A stretch of DNA of 50,196 bases from a virus. Below, piece after piece: positions 44,744 through 50,196 of the stretch. Within the stretch, counting starts at the first letter, position 1, and the number at the start of each line of letters is the position of its first letter. The notes below the pieces were generated by a model, which searched no databases, had not been told where the DNA came from, and worked only from the letters and a program-made list of their open reading frames with translations. The stretch is taken from positions 1 to 50,196 of the IMG/VR virus record IMGVR_UViG_3300036832_000479. One strand, 5' to 3'. The position numbers and the translations under genes are program-made.

Positions 44744-45040
44744 GTGGGACAGGTGACGGTCATCCAGCCTGAAGGGCTGACGCTGCGGCGCATCGCAAAA
44801 GCGCCGATCACGCTGACGCATCTGCGCCGTCTGCTCGGCGGCCGCGAAATCATCCTAATCTGGCCGACCGAGCACGTCCGGATTGACGGTGAGCCGACAC
44901 AGTTCTGGGTCAGGGCCAGTGGCGGGCAGCCGAACCCCACGGCGTCGGCTTTGTGCCGGGTGGACGAATGGCGCCGGCCGCGGCCGATCGAAGGACCACT
45001 CGTGATCCTGACCGGCGACGCGCGCTGGGGACGGGTTTAA
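44744..45040 (+). CDS. DUF3846-like small protein
   Basis: 98 residues, GTG start (GTG 44753 possible). Contains Leu-Gly-Gly-Arg-Glu-Ile, an Asp-Gly-Glu-Pro-Thr-Gln-Phe-Trp-Val segment, Gln-Pro-Asn-Pro-Thr-Ala-Ser, and Gly-Pro-Leu-Val-Ile-Leu-Thr-Gly near the C-terminus. It shares the last motif and the layout with the leftward gene at 45327, so both are of the DUF3846 type. Function of that domain unknown. Its stop is 4 bases into the convergent neighbour. Confidence 0.6.
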   Translation: MGQVTVIQPEGLTLRRIAKAPITLTHLRRLLGGREIILIWPTEHVRIDGEPTQFWVRASGGQPNPTASALCRVDEWRRPRPIEGPLVILTGDARWGRV

Positions 45041-45303
45041 GCCGGGTCCAGCTTGTATGCCGTGGACACTGAGCTGCGATAGACCTGGACGAAGCGGAAC
45101 CCGGCGCGCTCCAACTCATGACGGGTCTTGGGGCCCAGCCCGGCGACGACGGAGGACCACGCGGCCGACGTGCAGAAACGGGTCTTGAACTGCTCGCGGC
45201 CGGTGTAGTCGTCGCGCTCCAAACGCTCGACCATGAGGCCGCCTTCGCCGAGAACTTGCAGCGCACGATGGGCGCGCGGCGACAGAATTGGAAGATTGGT
45301 CAT
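45037..45303 (-). CDS. Small helical protein, 88 aa
   Basis: Reverse strand; ATG after AACGGAATCACGAAA. It has Leu-Ser-Pro-Arg-Ala-His-Arg-Ala-Leu-Gln-Val-Leu and Leu-Gly-Pro-Lys-Thr-Arg-His-Glu-Leu-Glu-Arg-Ala-Gly, the second like a helix-hairpin-helix or winged-helix tip. Last gene of the leftward operon starting at 46147. No family fixed. Confidence 0.6.
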   Translation of the reverse strand: MTNLPILSPRAHRALQVLGEGGLMVERLERDDYTGREQFKTRFCTSAAWSSVVAGLGPKTRHELERAGFRFVQVYRSSVSTAYKLDPA

Positions 45304-45326
45304 TTTCGTGATTCCGTTATTAGTGG

Positions 45327-45638
45327 TTAGTCGAGCCGGAATTTTCCGGTGATGATAACGAGCGGCCCGAAAATTATGTCGCTCGGTGCCCACAGCTCCA
45401 TCATGACGATCTTCGTGGCGAGCGGATTGGGCTCGCAGTCCCGCTTGCCATCCTCGTTGATCCAGAATTGCGCGTCGCTATCGATCACTTTGATGTGCTC
45501 GCTGGGCCACCATAGATGCTCGATGAAGCCACCGACCCAGCCCTGAACGTCCGCCAGCGTCGGCTTCGTAGACGGCAGCACGATCTCAATCGCCAGCGGG
45601 CGGACGATGAAGCATTGCCCGGCAGGTCTAATCTTCAT
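45327..45638 (-). CDS. DUF3846-like small protein (paralogue)
   Basis: 103 residues from the ATG overlapping the stop of the upstream gene; an earlier in-frame ATG is possible. Gln-Gly-Trp-Val-Gly-Gly-Phe-Ile-Glu, Asp-Ala-Gln-Phe-Trp-Ile-Asn-Glu-Asp-Gly-Lys, Glu-Pro-Asn-Pro-Leu-Ala-Thr, and Phe-Gly-Pro-Leu-Val-Ile-Ile-Thr-Gly: this is a clear DUF3846 match. It is related to the rightward gene at 44744. Role unknown, common in phage and plasmid genomes. Confidence 0.72.
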   Translation of the reverse strand: MKIRPAGQCFIVRPLAIEIVLPSTKPTLADVQGWVGGFIEHLWWPSEHIKVIDSDAQFWINEDGKRDCEPNPLATKIVMMELWAPSDIIFGPLVIITGKFRLD

Positions 45639-45804
45639 CGATCGGCTCGTCATGCCAATAGCTGGCATCGGTAAGCACGTCCGAGCGATAGCGGCTCAGC
45701 TTTTCCTTCTGGCAGCCTTCGCAGACGTAGGTCAGGAAGATGCCGCGCGCGTCGTATTCTGCCCAGCGTGGCTTGCCACTTGGGCACGTGCAAAGTTTGG
45801 TCAT
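45628..45804 (-). CDS. Conserved small Cys protein, 58 aa
   Basis: Reverse strand, in an ATGA overlap with the upstream gene. Cys-Thr-Cys-Pro at the start and Val-Cys-Glu-Gly-Cys in the middle could bind zinc. Glu-Tyr-Asp-Ala-Arg-Gly-Ile, Glu-Lys-Leu-Ser-Arg-Tyr-Arg and Asp-Val-Leu-Thr-Asp, then Tyr-Trp ... Asp-Glu-Pro-Ile-Asp-Glu-Asp are all features of a widespread unassigned phage and proteobacterial protein. Confidence 0.68.
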   Translation of the reverse strand: MTKLCTCPSGKPRWAEYDARGIFLTYVCEGCQKEKLSRYRSDVLTDASYWHDEPIDED

Positions 45805-45983
45805 TGGTTGTCATCCTTCTTGGTAAGACGGGCCGCGATCATATCCGTCAGAATGTCGAGCGGAACCGCGTCATGGGCGCCGCCTGTATCCAGGTCGACC
45901 AGATCGCGGAGCGACTCGCGGTCGTCAGGATTGACGCCGCGCTTCGCGTAATTTTTGGCGAGCCGATCGGCTGTCATTTTCAT
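45801..45983 (-). CDS. Small acidic/basic protein, 60 aa
   Basis: Reverse strand; ATG after GGGAGGTCGCGCC. A basic N-terminal helix (Asp-Arg-Leu-Ala-Lys-Asn-Tyr-Ala-Lys-Arg-Gly) and an acidic middle, ending Leu-Thr-Lys-Lys-Asp-Asp. Coupled by overlap on both sides. Unknown. Confidence 0.58.
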   Translation of the reverse strand: MKMTADRLAKNYAKRGVNPDDRESLRDLVDLDTGGAHDAVPLDILTDMIAARLTKKDDNQ

Positions 45984-46147
45984 GGCGCGACCTCCCGGCA
46001 CGCAATGACCTGATAGCGGGTCAGGCGCGAGCCGCAGCACGTGTAGGTTTTCCCTACCTCGAAAGCGACCGGTGACCGATCTTCGATCGTCAGGCCCTTC
46101 AGGGCACCGGAAACGAACTGCTTCGTGACGACGAAAGAAACGGCCAT
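45980..46147 (-). CDS. Small protein, 55 aa, first in leftward operon
   Basis: ATG at 46147, preceded by GGGAGGCCCCC and a promoter 46 bases upstream. Val-Thr-Lys-Gln-Phe-Val-Ser-Gly, Leu-Lys-Gly-Leu and Tyr-Thr-Cys-Cys-Gly-Ser suggest a small beta-rich protein. The first gene under the operator-controlled leftward promoter. Unknown. Confidence 0.6.
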   Translation of the reverse strand: MAVSFVVTKQFVSGALKGLTIEDRSPVAFEVGKTYTCCGSRLTRYQVIACREVAP

Positions 46148-46192
46148 GGGGGCCTCCCGAAAACGCCGCGGCAGGATTGCCGTGACCCGACC

Positions 46193-46221
46193 TATGTAGG
46201 CCAATGGATTATGCCAGTCAA
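46193..46221 (-). promoter_or_regulatory. Leftward promoter with CCAATGG operator
   Basis: Reverse strand: TTGACT (46216-46221) and TACATA (46193-46198), exactly 17 bases apart. The spacer holds CCAATGG followed by ATTATGCCA (46201-46216 on the plus strand), a dyad related to the operators in the three rightward accessory promoters. Should drive the leftward small genes 46147-45037. Confidence 0.72.
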
Positions 46222-46230
46222 GCGATTTTT

Positions 46231-46280
46231 TATGCCATTGGATAAAATTTTTATTGCGCCCGCCAAGCCGGTTCTATATA
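46231..46280 (+). promoter_or_regulatory. Rightward operator and weak promoter
   Basis: TATGCCATTGG at 46231-46241 is a second copy of the operator on this strand, 15 bases from the leftward copy. TATATA at 46275-46280 could be the -10, with TTGCGC at 46254-46259 as a -35 only 15 bases away. The promoter is weaker than the others; the operator repeat is clear. Leads to the gene at 46322. Confidence 0.5.
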
Positions 46281-46321
46281 CGAGAGGAACCGGGCCGCGT
46301 GGCCCATCCCTGGAGGCAAGA

Positions 46322-46618
46322 ATGTCCGTTCACTCTGAAATCTCACCCGAAGCGCAGGAGTTGGCGCTGACCGTCATCAACGACGGCGCTGGCTATCTCG
46401 GCCGCTGCGGCATCGCCCGCAACCCCAGCCCGCACTATCGCGCGGGAGAGTGGGCAGCAATCGCCACCCACGCCGCCATGGCGTTCGATCGCGAGTTTTC
46501 GCCGGCTGGCGGCTCGCACTTCACGGCCAGCGATATCCTGCAAGCGGCCGTGGAGCTGGAGGCGTATTACGACGCGCACGTCACCGAAAATGACGCCGCG
46601 CAGAAAGCCGCGTCATGA
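46322..46618 (+). CDS. Small helical protein, 98 aa
   Basis: ATG after TGGAGGCAAGA. Helical, with Leu-Ala-Leu-Thr-Val-Ile-Asn-Asp and Ile-Ala-Thr-His-Ala-Ala-Met-Ala-Phe; Tyr-Leu-Gly-Arg-Cys-Gly-Ile. Overlaps the next gene by four bases. Unknown; accessory operon under an operator-bearing promoter. Confidence 0.62.
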   Translation: MSVHSEISPEAQELALTVINDGAGYLGRCGIARNPSPHYRAGEWAAIATHAAMAFDREFSPAGGSHFTASDILQAAVELEAYYDAHVTENDAAQKAAS

Positions 46619-46878
46619 GGACCGTTCGCGCACTGAAACCCGTGCCCGCGCCCAAGAAGCGGACGGCCAAGCCGAAGCCGGTGCCGAAACTGACGCCAGG
46701 AGACGAGCTGCGCGCGGAGCTGCGCGAGATTGGCATCACGCAGAGCGAACTGGCCCGGCTCACCAATTGCGGCACCGTCACCGTATTCCGCTGGGTCTCG
46801 GATGCCCGCGCGGTCCCGCACTGGCTGCCGTCGTGGCTTGCCATGTACCGGCGGCTGAAGGACCTGGAGCAGACATGA
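46615..46878 (+). CDS. Helix-turn-helix protein, 87 aa
   Basis: A Lys/Pro-rich N-terminal 28 residues, then an XRE-like helix-turn-helix: Gly-Ile-Thr-Gln-Ser-Glu-Leu-Ala-Arg-Leu-Thr-Asn-Cys-Gly-Thr-Val-Thr-Val-Phe-Arg-Trp. It ends Trp-Leu-Ala-Met-Tyr. Short phage regulator; one candidate for binding the TATGCCAWTGG operators flanking its operon (inference). Overlaps neighbours on both sides. Confidence 0.72.
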   Translation: MRTVRALKPVPAPKKRTAKPKPVPKLTPGDELRAELREIGITQSELARLTNCGTVTVFRWVSDARAVPHWLPSWLAMYRRLKDLEQT

Positions 46879-47087
46879 AGATCGTCGAAGTCTGGCCCAA
46901 GGGCTATGCGCACGAAAGCGGCCTGAAGCGGCTCACCGTCGACGACGACGCGAACCCGTGGACAGCCGTGCGCGCGGCGTTCGGACCCTGGGCGACCGTG
47001 GCCGGCATCCGGCCGGCGCGCGCAGCTCCAGCCGAAGTGTTCAGCCTGGAATACATCAGGGAAATGAGCAAAAACGACAATTCGTGA
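46875..47087 (+). CDS. Small unknown protein, 70 aa
   Basis: ATGA overlap with the helix-turn-helix gene. It has Lys-Ile-Val-Glu-Val-Trp-Pro and a central Val-Asp-Asp-Asp-Ala-Asn-Pro-Trp-Thr-Ala-Val; C-terminal Leu-Glu-Tyr-Ile-Arg-Glu-Met helix. No family recognised. Confidence 0.55.
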   Translation: MKIVEVWPKGYAHESGLKRLTVDDDANPWTAVRAAFGPWATVAGIRPARAAPAEVFSLEYIREMSKNDNS

Positions 47088-47097
47088 CGATCAGCAC

Positions 47098-47126
47098 TTG
47101 ACATGCTTATGCCATTGGCATATATA
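47098..47126 (+). promoter_or_regulatory. Strong promoter with perfect palindromic operator
   Basis: Consensus TTGACA (47098-47103) and TATATA (47121-47126), 17 bases apart. Between them TATGCCATTGGCATA (47108-47122) is a perfect palindrome around a central T, the best copy of the accessory operator. Only 31 bases before the next ATG. A protein bound here would block RNA polymerase. Confidence 0.82.
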
Positions 47127-47156
47127 CAGGGGGTAACGCGAACCAAGGAGCCGACC

Positions 47157-47333
47157 ATGACCAAATTTGATCCTATCGCCATTACCCCGATCGATGAATT
47201 CCCGGCATCATCGCGAGCGATTGCACGGGCGAAGGTGGCGGCGAAAGCTCTCGACCCCGAAAAAGAGGCGCTGATTGCGCGTATTCGGGCGAAATATGCT
47301 ACTGCGCAGGCGAAAGCGCGCGCTGATCGGTGA
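47157..47333 (+). CDS. Small basic helical protein, 58 aa
   Basis: ATG after AAGGAGCCGACC, the strongest ribosome site of the region. The product has a short Pro-Ile-Asp-Glu-Phe motif and a long Lys/Arg/Ala helix (Ala-Ile-Ala-Arg-Ala-Lys-Val-Ala-Ala-Lys). Might bind nucleic acid; unknown. Confidence 0.58.
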   Translation: MTKFDPIAITPIDEFPASSRAIARAKVAAKALDPEKEALIARIRAKYATAQAKARADR

Positions 47334-47379
47334 TCGGTAAATCGTAAATCGGCGCCTACGCGTGACCCCCAAAACAACC

Positions 47380-47931
47380 ATGACCCGCTATATCGTCCGG
47401 CTGGTGCCCGAGCGGGCCGCGTGGCTGCGTCCAATAAAGGCGCAGCTCCGGACGCTCGAGATTGTTCCTGACCGCTCACGGGACGCCATGGACACGTTCC
47501 TGCGCGCCTTGCGCCATGCCGGCGATGATCCGGCTGTCCATATGGAAGACGACGCGATTCTGTGCGCCGATTTTCGCGCCAAGGCCGAAGCCGTCATCGC
47601 CGCGCGACCCGGATTCGTGATCCAGTTTTTCTCCCGGCTCGCCGAGGACAGTGCCCGCGGTTCCCGGCTCATGAGTGGACAGCGCTTCGCCTACAATCTG
47701 GCGTTCTACCTGCCGGCTGGATATTCGGCGCAGCTCGCCGCCTACCATGCCAGATGGCCGCGCCGGCACGAGCTGCTAAACCACTACGATCTCATGATGG
47801 GCGACTGGTTCGCCGAGCGACACGAAGCCTTCTGGCTGCACGTGCCGTCGCTGGTCCAGCATCGCGTCGCACGGTCGGCGATCGATCCGCGGCGATCGTC
47901 CAAACGCCAATCGCTGACGTTTGTCCCATAG
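47380..47931 (+). CDS. Phage glycosyltransferase-like protein (GT-A type)
   Basis: 183 residues from ATG 47380; an in-frame GTG at 47362 is possible. Tyr-Ile-Val-Arg-Leu-Val-Pro-Glu-Arg at the start; Ala-Met-Asp-Thr-Phe-Leu-Arg-Ala-Leu; His-Met-Glu-Asp-Asp-Ala (Glu-Asp-Asp 56-58, the metal-binding acidic triplet); Val-Ile-Gln-Phe-Phe-Ser; Leu-Val-Gln-His; ending in a basic Arg-Gln-Ser-Leu-Thr-Phe. I recognise this as a conserved family in diverse phages annotated as glycosyltransferase. The acceptor could be modified DNA, a virion protein or a host glycan. Sits 15 bases before a 2OG-Fe(II) oxygenase-like gene. Confidence 0.72.
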   Translation: MTRYIVRLVPERAAWLRPIKAQLRTLEIVPDRSRDAMDTFLRALRHAGDDPAVHMEDDAILCADFRAKAEAVIAARPGFVIQFFSRLAEDSARGSRLMSGQRFAYNLAFYLPAGYSAQLAAYHARWPRRHELLNHYDLMMGDWFAERHEAFWLHVPSLVQHRVARSAIDPRRSSKRQSLTFVP

Positions 47932-47946
47932 CTGAAGGCAGCAAGC

Positions 47947-48465
47947 GTGAACTGGAAACCCGGCACGCCACTCCGACCCGGTCAGACGCGCTTCCCGATT
48001 CTCTGGACGGCGACTCTCGCAGAGCTGCGCTATCCGGAGCTGACCACGGTCTACGAGCCCGAATGGTTCACGGCGTTCTGGGGCGACGATCGTCAGTCGC
48101 GCCGCATCCGGTCATTCGGGCACCGCGACCCGGCTGATCATGCCAGCCCGCACTATCTCTGCACGCGTGGCGGCATCGAGTGGCACACCGATCCTGGCTA
48201 TACGCGCTATGCGCTGCAAATCCAGCTCTGGAACCAGGGGTTTATCGTGCATGGCCTGGGCGACGATCTGGAAACGGCGCCGCTATTCACCCCTGGCCGC
48301 GTGACGCTGCTCGACACATGGTCGCCGCATCAGGTCGCGCGGGACCCGCGTTTGCCGGAGCTTGGAATCAACAAGCTCCTGGTCGGCGCGGACTTCGCCA
48401 AGCGCCCACGCGTGCGCATCGAAGTGGCCCGCCTGATCCATCACCTGCGCACCAAACCGCCTTGA
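47947..48465 (+). CDS. 2OG-Fe(II) oxygenase-like protein
   Basis: 172 residues, GTG start. Trp-His80-Thr-Asp82 and, 46 residues on, Ser-Pro-His128-Gln-Val with Arg132 nearby: the H-x-D...H iron facial triad of non-haem oxygenases. Beta strands Tyr-Ala-Leu-Gln-Ile-Gln-Leu-Trp and Gly-Arg-Val-Thr-Leu-Leu-Asp-Thr-Trp form the double-stranded beta-helix core. Phages use related enzymes to hydroxylate bases in hypermodified DNA, and others hydroxylate proteins. The neighbouring glycosyltransferase suggests a two-step hydroxylate-then-glycosylate path, inferred only. About normal domain size for a minimal oxygenase. Confidence 0.7.
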   Translation: MNWKPGTPLRPGQTRFPILWTATLAELRYPELTTVYEPEWFTAFWGDDRQSRRIRSFGHRDPADHASPHYLCTRGGIEWHTDPGYTRYALQIQLWNQGFIVHGLGDDLETAPLFTPGRVTLLDTWSPHQVARDPRLPELGINKLLVGADFAKRPRVRIEVARLIHHLRTKPP

Positions 48466-48485
48466 TATACGGCACAGATCAGCAC

Positions 48486-48514
48486 TTGACAGGCATATGC
48501 CAATGGCCTATATG
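48486..48514 (+). promoter_or_regulatory. Promoter with TATGCCAATGG operator
   Basis: TTGACA (48486-48491) and TATATG (48509-48514) with a 17-base spacer; TATGCCAATGG at 48496-48506. The upstream bases CAGCAC before TTGACA match those of the 47098 promoter (TCAGCACTTGACA in both), so promoter and operator seem duplicated as a unit. It drives the 48565-50123 genes. Confidence 0.8.
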
Positions 48515-48564
48515 TATGGGGACGGGCGGACGTGCCCGCAGCAATCAATAACGGAGCAACGATC

Positions 48565-48948
48565 ATGACCACTCTCACTCTCGGCGCAGGCGACGCGGTC
48601 TATGTGGCCGGCTGGACCGGCATCTATGACGACGCGACCGCGACCGTTTTCACCGTGCGCGATTATGCAGCCCGCCACGGCAAGGACCCTGACGCAGCCG
48701 AAGCCGACGCCGTCGCTCGCGGTCACGAGATCGTCGCGACGATCTATACGGGTAGCACGCTGCTCGGCGACCGCGCCGCCGCTGCGCGCCAGAACGCCGA
48801 GATGAAGGCGAAGCGTGCCGCAGCGATCGAACTCAAGAACGGCCAGTGGGTCGCGATCGAAGGCCGCCTGTACACGGTGCGCGTCGTGCGCGGCAACGAA
48901 GCCGGCCCGCGCAATTCCGACCCGATCAAATTCACGCTGGAGGCATGA
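48565..48948 (+). CDS. Small soluble protein, 127 aa
   Basis: ATG after AACGGAGCAACGATC. It begins Thr-Leu-Thr-Leu-Gly-Ala-Gly-Asp-Ala-Val-Tyr-Val-Ala-Gly-Trp, a beta-rich start; a helical, charged middle (Asp-Ala-Ala-Glu-Ala-Asp-Ala-Val-Ala); and a C-terminal SH3-like strand set (Gly-Gln-Trp-Val-Ala-Ile-Glu-Gly-Arg-Leu-Tyr-Thr-Val-Arg-Val-Val). Function unknown. First gene under its own operator-bearing promoter. Confidence 0.62.
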   Translation: MTTLTLGAGDAVYVAGWTGIYDDATATVFTVRDYAARHGKDPDAAEADAVARGHEIVATIYTGSTLLGDRAAAARQNAEMKAKRAAAIELKNGQWVAIEGRLYTVRVVRGNEAGPRNSDPIKFTLEA

Positions 48949-48951
48949 GCC

Positions 48952-49212
48952 ATGACCGAACTCGACCTTCAGGAGCAAATCGCGCGCATCCAGCGCAATC
49001 AGGCCGAAATTAACAAAATCGATTGGGAACGCGGCAAGGCCGATTGGGATACCCGCAAAATCGAGTGGGATATCCACAAAGCTGAATGGGATATTCAGCG
49101 GACGAAACAGGAAATTAAGCTCGCCATCTGGCCGATCGTGCTTGGCGCGGTTGGTGCCACGGTCGCTTTGATGACGGCCGGCGCCGGCCTGTTCAAGCTG
49201 CTAGGAGGCTGA
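48952..49212 (+). CDS. Coiled-coil, C-terminal-membrane protein, 86 aa
   Basis: The first 60 residues are a highly charged helix with a repeated Ile/Trp-[Glu/Asp]-x-x-Lys-[Ala/Ile]-[Asp/Glu]-Trp-Asp unit (Lys-Ile-Asp-Trp-Glu, Lys-Ala-Asp-Trp-Asp, Lys-Ile-Glu-Trp-Asp, Lys-Ala-Glu-Trp-Asp), seven to eleven residues apart. A C-terminal membrane helix follows (Ala-Ile-Trp-Pro-Ile-Val-Leu-Gly ... Gly-Leu-Phe-Lys-Leu). Tail-anchored. Could be a holin-regulator or adhesion-exclusion protein; unproven. Confidence 0.6.
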   Translation: MTELDLQEQIARIQRNQAEINKIDWERGKADWDTRKIEWDIHKAEWDIQRTKQEIKLAIWPIVLGAVGATVALMTAGAGLFKLLGG

Positions 49213-49214
49213 GC

Positions 49215-49409
49215 ATGGATGACCGACAGCTCGTTGAAGCCCCACTGCGGCTCTATCGCACTCAGGCGCGCTGGGAGCCCTACAAAGCCGTGGCCGCGAT
49301 CGTCGGCGCCGCCGCGATCATGACGGGCGCGGTGCTCGCGCTATCCACTTGGATCGGCCACCAGCCGCAGACAATCGAGGTCCACGTGATGCCAGCCGAA
49401 ACGCGCTGA
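49215..49409 (+). CDS. Single-membrane-helix protein, 64 aa
   Basis: Starts two bases after the previous stop with GGAGGCTGAGC. Cytoplasmic basic N-terminus, a membrane helix at about 25-47 (Ala-Ala-Ile-Val-Gly-Ala-Ala-Ala-Ile-Met-Thr-Gly), and a short exported tail with Glu-Val-His-Val-Met-Pro. Holin-like in size and topology but not matched to a family. Confidence 0.55.
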   Translation: MDDRQLVEAPLRLYRTQARWEPYKAVAAIVGAAAIMTGAVLALSTWIGHQPQTIEVHVMPAETR

Positions 49410-49477
49410 GGCGCGTCGCACGGAACTGGCCCACCGTGCCCGATGATGGCAGGCCACCAAAAAGGAATAATGGAACT

Positions 49478-49729
49478 ATGAGCGATCTTCTTCACATAAC
49501 AGCCGTCGGGACTGTTTTCGGTATTCCCGGCATAGACTGGTCAGGCTTCAGCGTGATTACTTTCGTTATGCTGATCCCTATCATAATTGGCCGCATTCTT
49601 GAATGGTCAATCCATAATCTGTTCCTCATCATGGGCGGACTGATCGGCTGGAACGTCGCCTGGGTTCTCTGGATCAAGCCTTATTGCGTCCGCAAGGCCG
49701 CGGCTGAGAACGCCGCCGCACAGACCTGA
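49478..49729 (+). CDS. Two-helix membrane protein, holin candidate, 83 aa
   Basis: ATG at 49478 after AAAAAGGAATAATGGAACT. Hydrophobic helices at about 23-42 and 48-66, with Trp residues at the interface, and a Lys/Arg/Ala-rich C-terminal tail, typical of class II holins. No endolysin lies nearby. Alternative: a host-exclusion or transport-like membrane protein. Confidence 0.55.
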   Translation: MSDLLHITAVGTVFGIPGIDWSGFSVITFVMLIPIIIGRILEWSIHNLFLIMGGLIGWNVAWVLWIKPYCVRKAAAENAAAQT

Positions 49730-49770
49730 ATTACCCACCCTACCCAAAATCAATAACGGAGTTTACGACC

Positions 49771-50100
49771 ATGACGATCCTCAAAACGACATCTATCGCG
49801 CTGATCGGCGCACTCGGTCTGACCGGATGTGCCACCATGCCCAACTTCGTGCCGGCGCACGATCAGGGCGTTGAAGAAGCCGCGGCCGCGCGGCTCGACT
49901 GCAAAGCCGTTTCCGAAGGCATGACGCCACCCACGCCGGGCGGATTCGTCGCCGCCAGTGGACGGCCGGCTTATGTCGGCGCGGTCATGGGTGCAGCCGC
50001 AATCGGCATGATCGCCGCCGCAGCCGAACGCCAGAAGGAAAAAATCGACACCTACACCGACTGCATGGTCGCGCACGGTTTCCGGGTGGCCGCGAAATGA
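49771..50100 (+). CDS. Small lipoprotein, 109 aa
   Basis: Signal peptide with lipobox Leu-Gly-Leu-Thr-Gly-Cys20, so the mature protein is lipidated at Cys20. A Gly/Ala-rich hydrophobic segment (about 66-83: Tyr-Val-Gly-Ala-Val-Met-Gly-Ala-Ala-Ala-Ile-Gly-Met-Ile) and a C-terminal Tyr-Thr-Asp-Cys-Met-Val motif follow. Possible o-spanin or envelope modifier by size and position; but it is not Pro-rich as Rz1 usually is. The 3' half is repeated at 2-193. Confidence 0.68.
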   Translation: MTILKTTSIALIGALGLTGCATMPNFVPAHDQGVEEAAAARLDCKAVSEGMTPPTPGGFVAASGRPAYVGAVMGAAAIGMIAAAAERQKEKIDTYTDCMVAHGFRVAAK

Positions 50101-50196
50101 TCAAGTTTCTGCTCTCGGCGTGATCCTATTCCCGCTGCTGTTCTGCATCGGCGTCTATGGCTGCACCATGGCCCACGTCGCCGTCCTGACCCACTG
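49908..50196. repeat. Right copy of diverged terminal direct repeat
   Basis: Matches 1-287 with about six substitutions and two extra bases near 50113. The substitutions fall in the last third of the lipoprotein gene, and the indel in the following small gene. Indicates closure of the genome. Confidence 0.85.
50097..50196 (+). pseudogene. Frameshifted copy of small membrane protein gene
   Basis: The same ATG overlap as at 190, but two extra bases after codon 4 (TTTCTGCTCTCGG against TTTATTCTCGG) bring a TGA in codon 9 (50121-50123). The remainder is homologous to 215-287 out of frame and cut by the window end. Either a real variant or a sequence error. Confidence 0.6.

Noticed and set aside
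1-50196. tRNA genes
   Set aside because: No cloverleaf with intact acceptor, anticodon and TTCRA arms was noticed; the TGGTAGA repeats near the integrase only resemble a D-arm.

Overview
The window reads as an essentially complete genome of a temperate, contractile-tailed (myovirus) phage of a GC-rich Gram-negative host. It holds a lambda-type head-packaging module, a P2-type tail, a tyrosine integrase, a recombination and replication block, and dozens of short phage accessory genes. It has no rRNA, tRNA or chromosomal housekeeping gene. The GC-rich coding, GTG starts and sequence character suggest an alphaproteobacterial host, but this is inference and no host gene is present. The last 289 bases repeat the first 287 bases with a few substitutions and a 2-base indel, so the sequence closes on itself as a circular or terminally redundant genome, probably sampled from a mixed population.

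Layout. (1) 1-3796, rightward: small accessory genes, including a HigA-like helix-turn-helix protein, a secreted adhesin-E-like protein, a Cys-rich mini-protein, a tandem helix-turn-helix protein and zinc-motif proteins, mostly joined by ATGA or GTGA overlaps. (2) 3797-5006: a 1.2 kb gene-free control region with oppositely oriented 9-bp iterons flanking an AT-rich core, just upstream of the terminase genes. (3) 5007-29051: the late operon. Its order is small terminase, large terminase (with an intein), an inverted moron, gpW-like joiner, portal, S49 protease with nested scaffold, decoration protein, major capsid, head-tail connectors, sheath, tube, E/E' frameshift chaperones, tape measure, X, D, V, U, W, J, I, two paralogous tail fibres and two small proteins. 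(4) 29052-30692: probable attP with paired arm-type repeats, then the integrase. (5) 31106-34936: a tightly overlapped cassette of zinc ribbon, small conserved protein, IbrA-like PP-loop enzyme, DPPY methyltransferase, IbrB-like ParB, second ParB and a Pro/Gly-rich protein. (6) 34978-39931, leftward: small proteins, an excisionase-like protein, a Rad50/SbcC-like ATPase, RecT, an inserted HNH endonuclease and a RecB/Cas4-like exonuclease. (7) 40197-45040, rightward: helix-turn-helix protein, SF2 helicase, VRR-NUC nuclease, primase-polymerase/helicase and a DUF3846-like protein. (8) 45037-46147, leftward: small proteins. (9) 46322-50196, rightward: small proteins, a glycosyltransferase plus 2OG-Fe(II) oxygenase pair, and small membrane proteins and a lipoprotein that may form a lysis or envelope module.

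Most notable. The large terminase is interrupted in its P-loop by a 152-residue mini-intein with the signature of class 3 inteins (Pro at position 1; Trp, Cys and Thr triad). Accessory promoters share a TATGCCAWTGG palindrome in the spacer between -35 and -10, which points to a phage regulon. The IbrA/IbrB/methyltransferase/ParB cassette and the glycosyltransferase/oxygenase pair are the best candidates for under-described DNA-modification or regulatory systems. No endolysin could be recognised. Functions are assigned from motifs and gene order read by eye; no database search was run.
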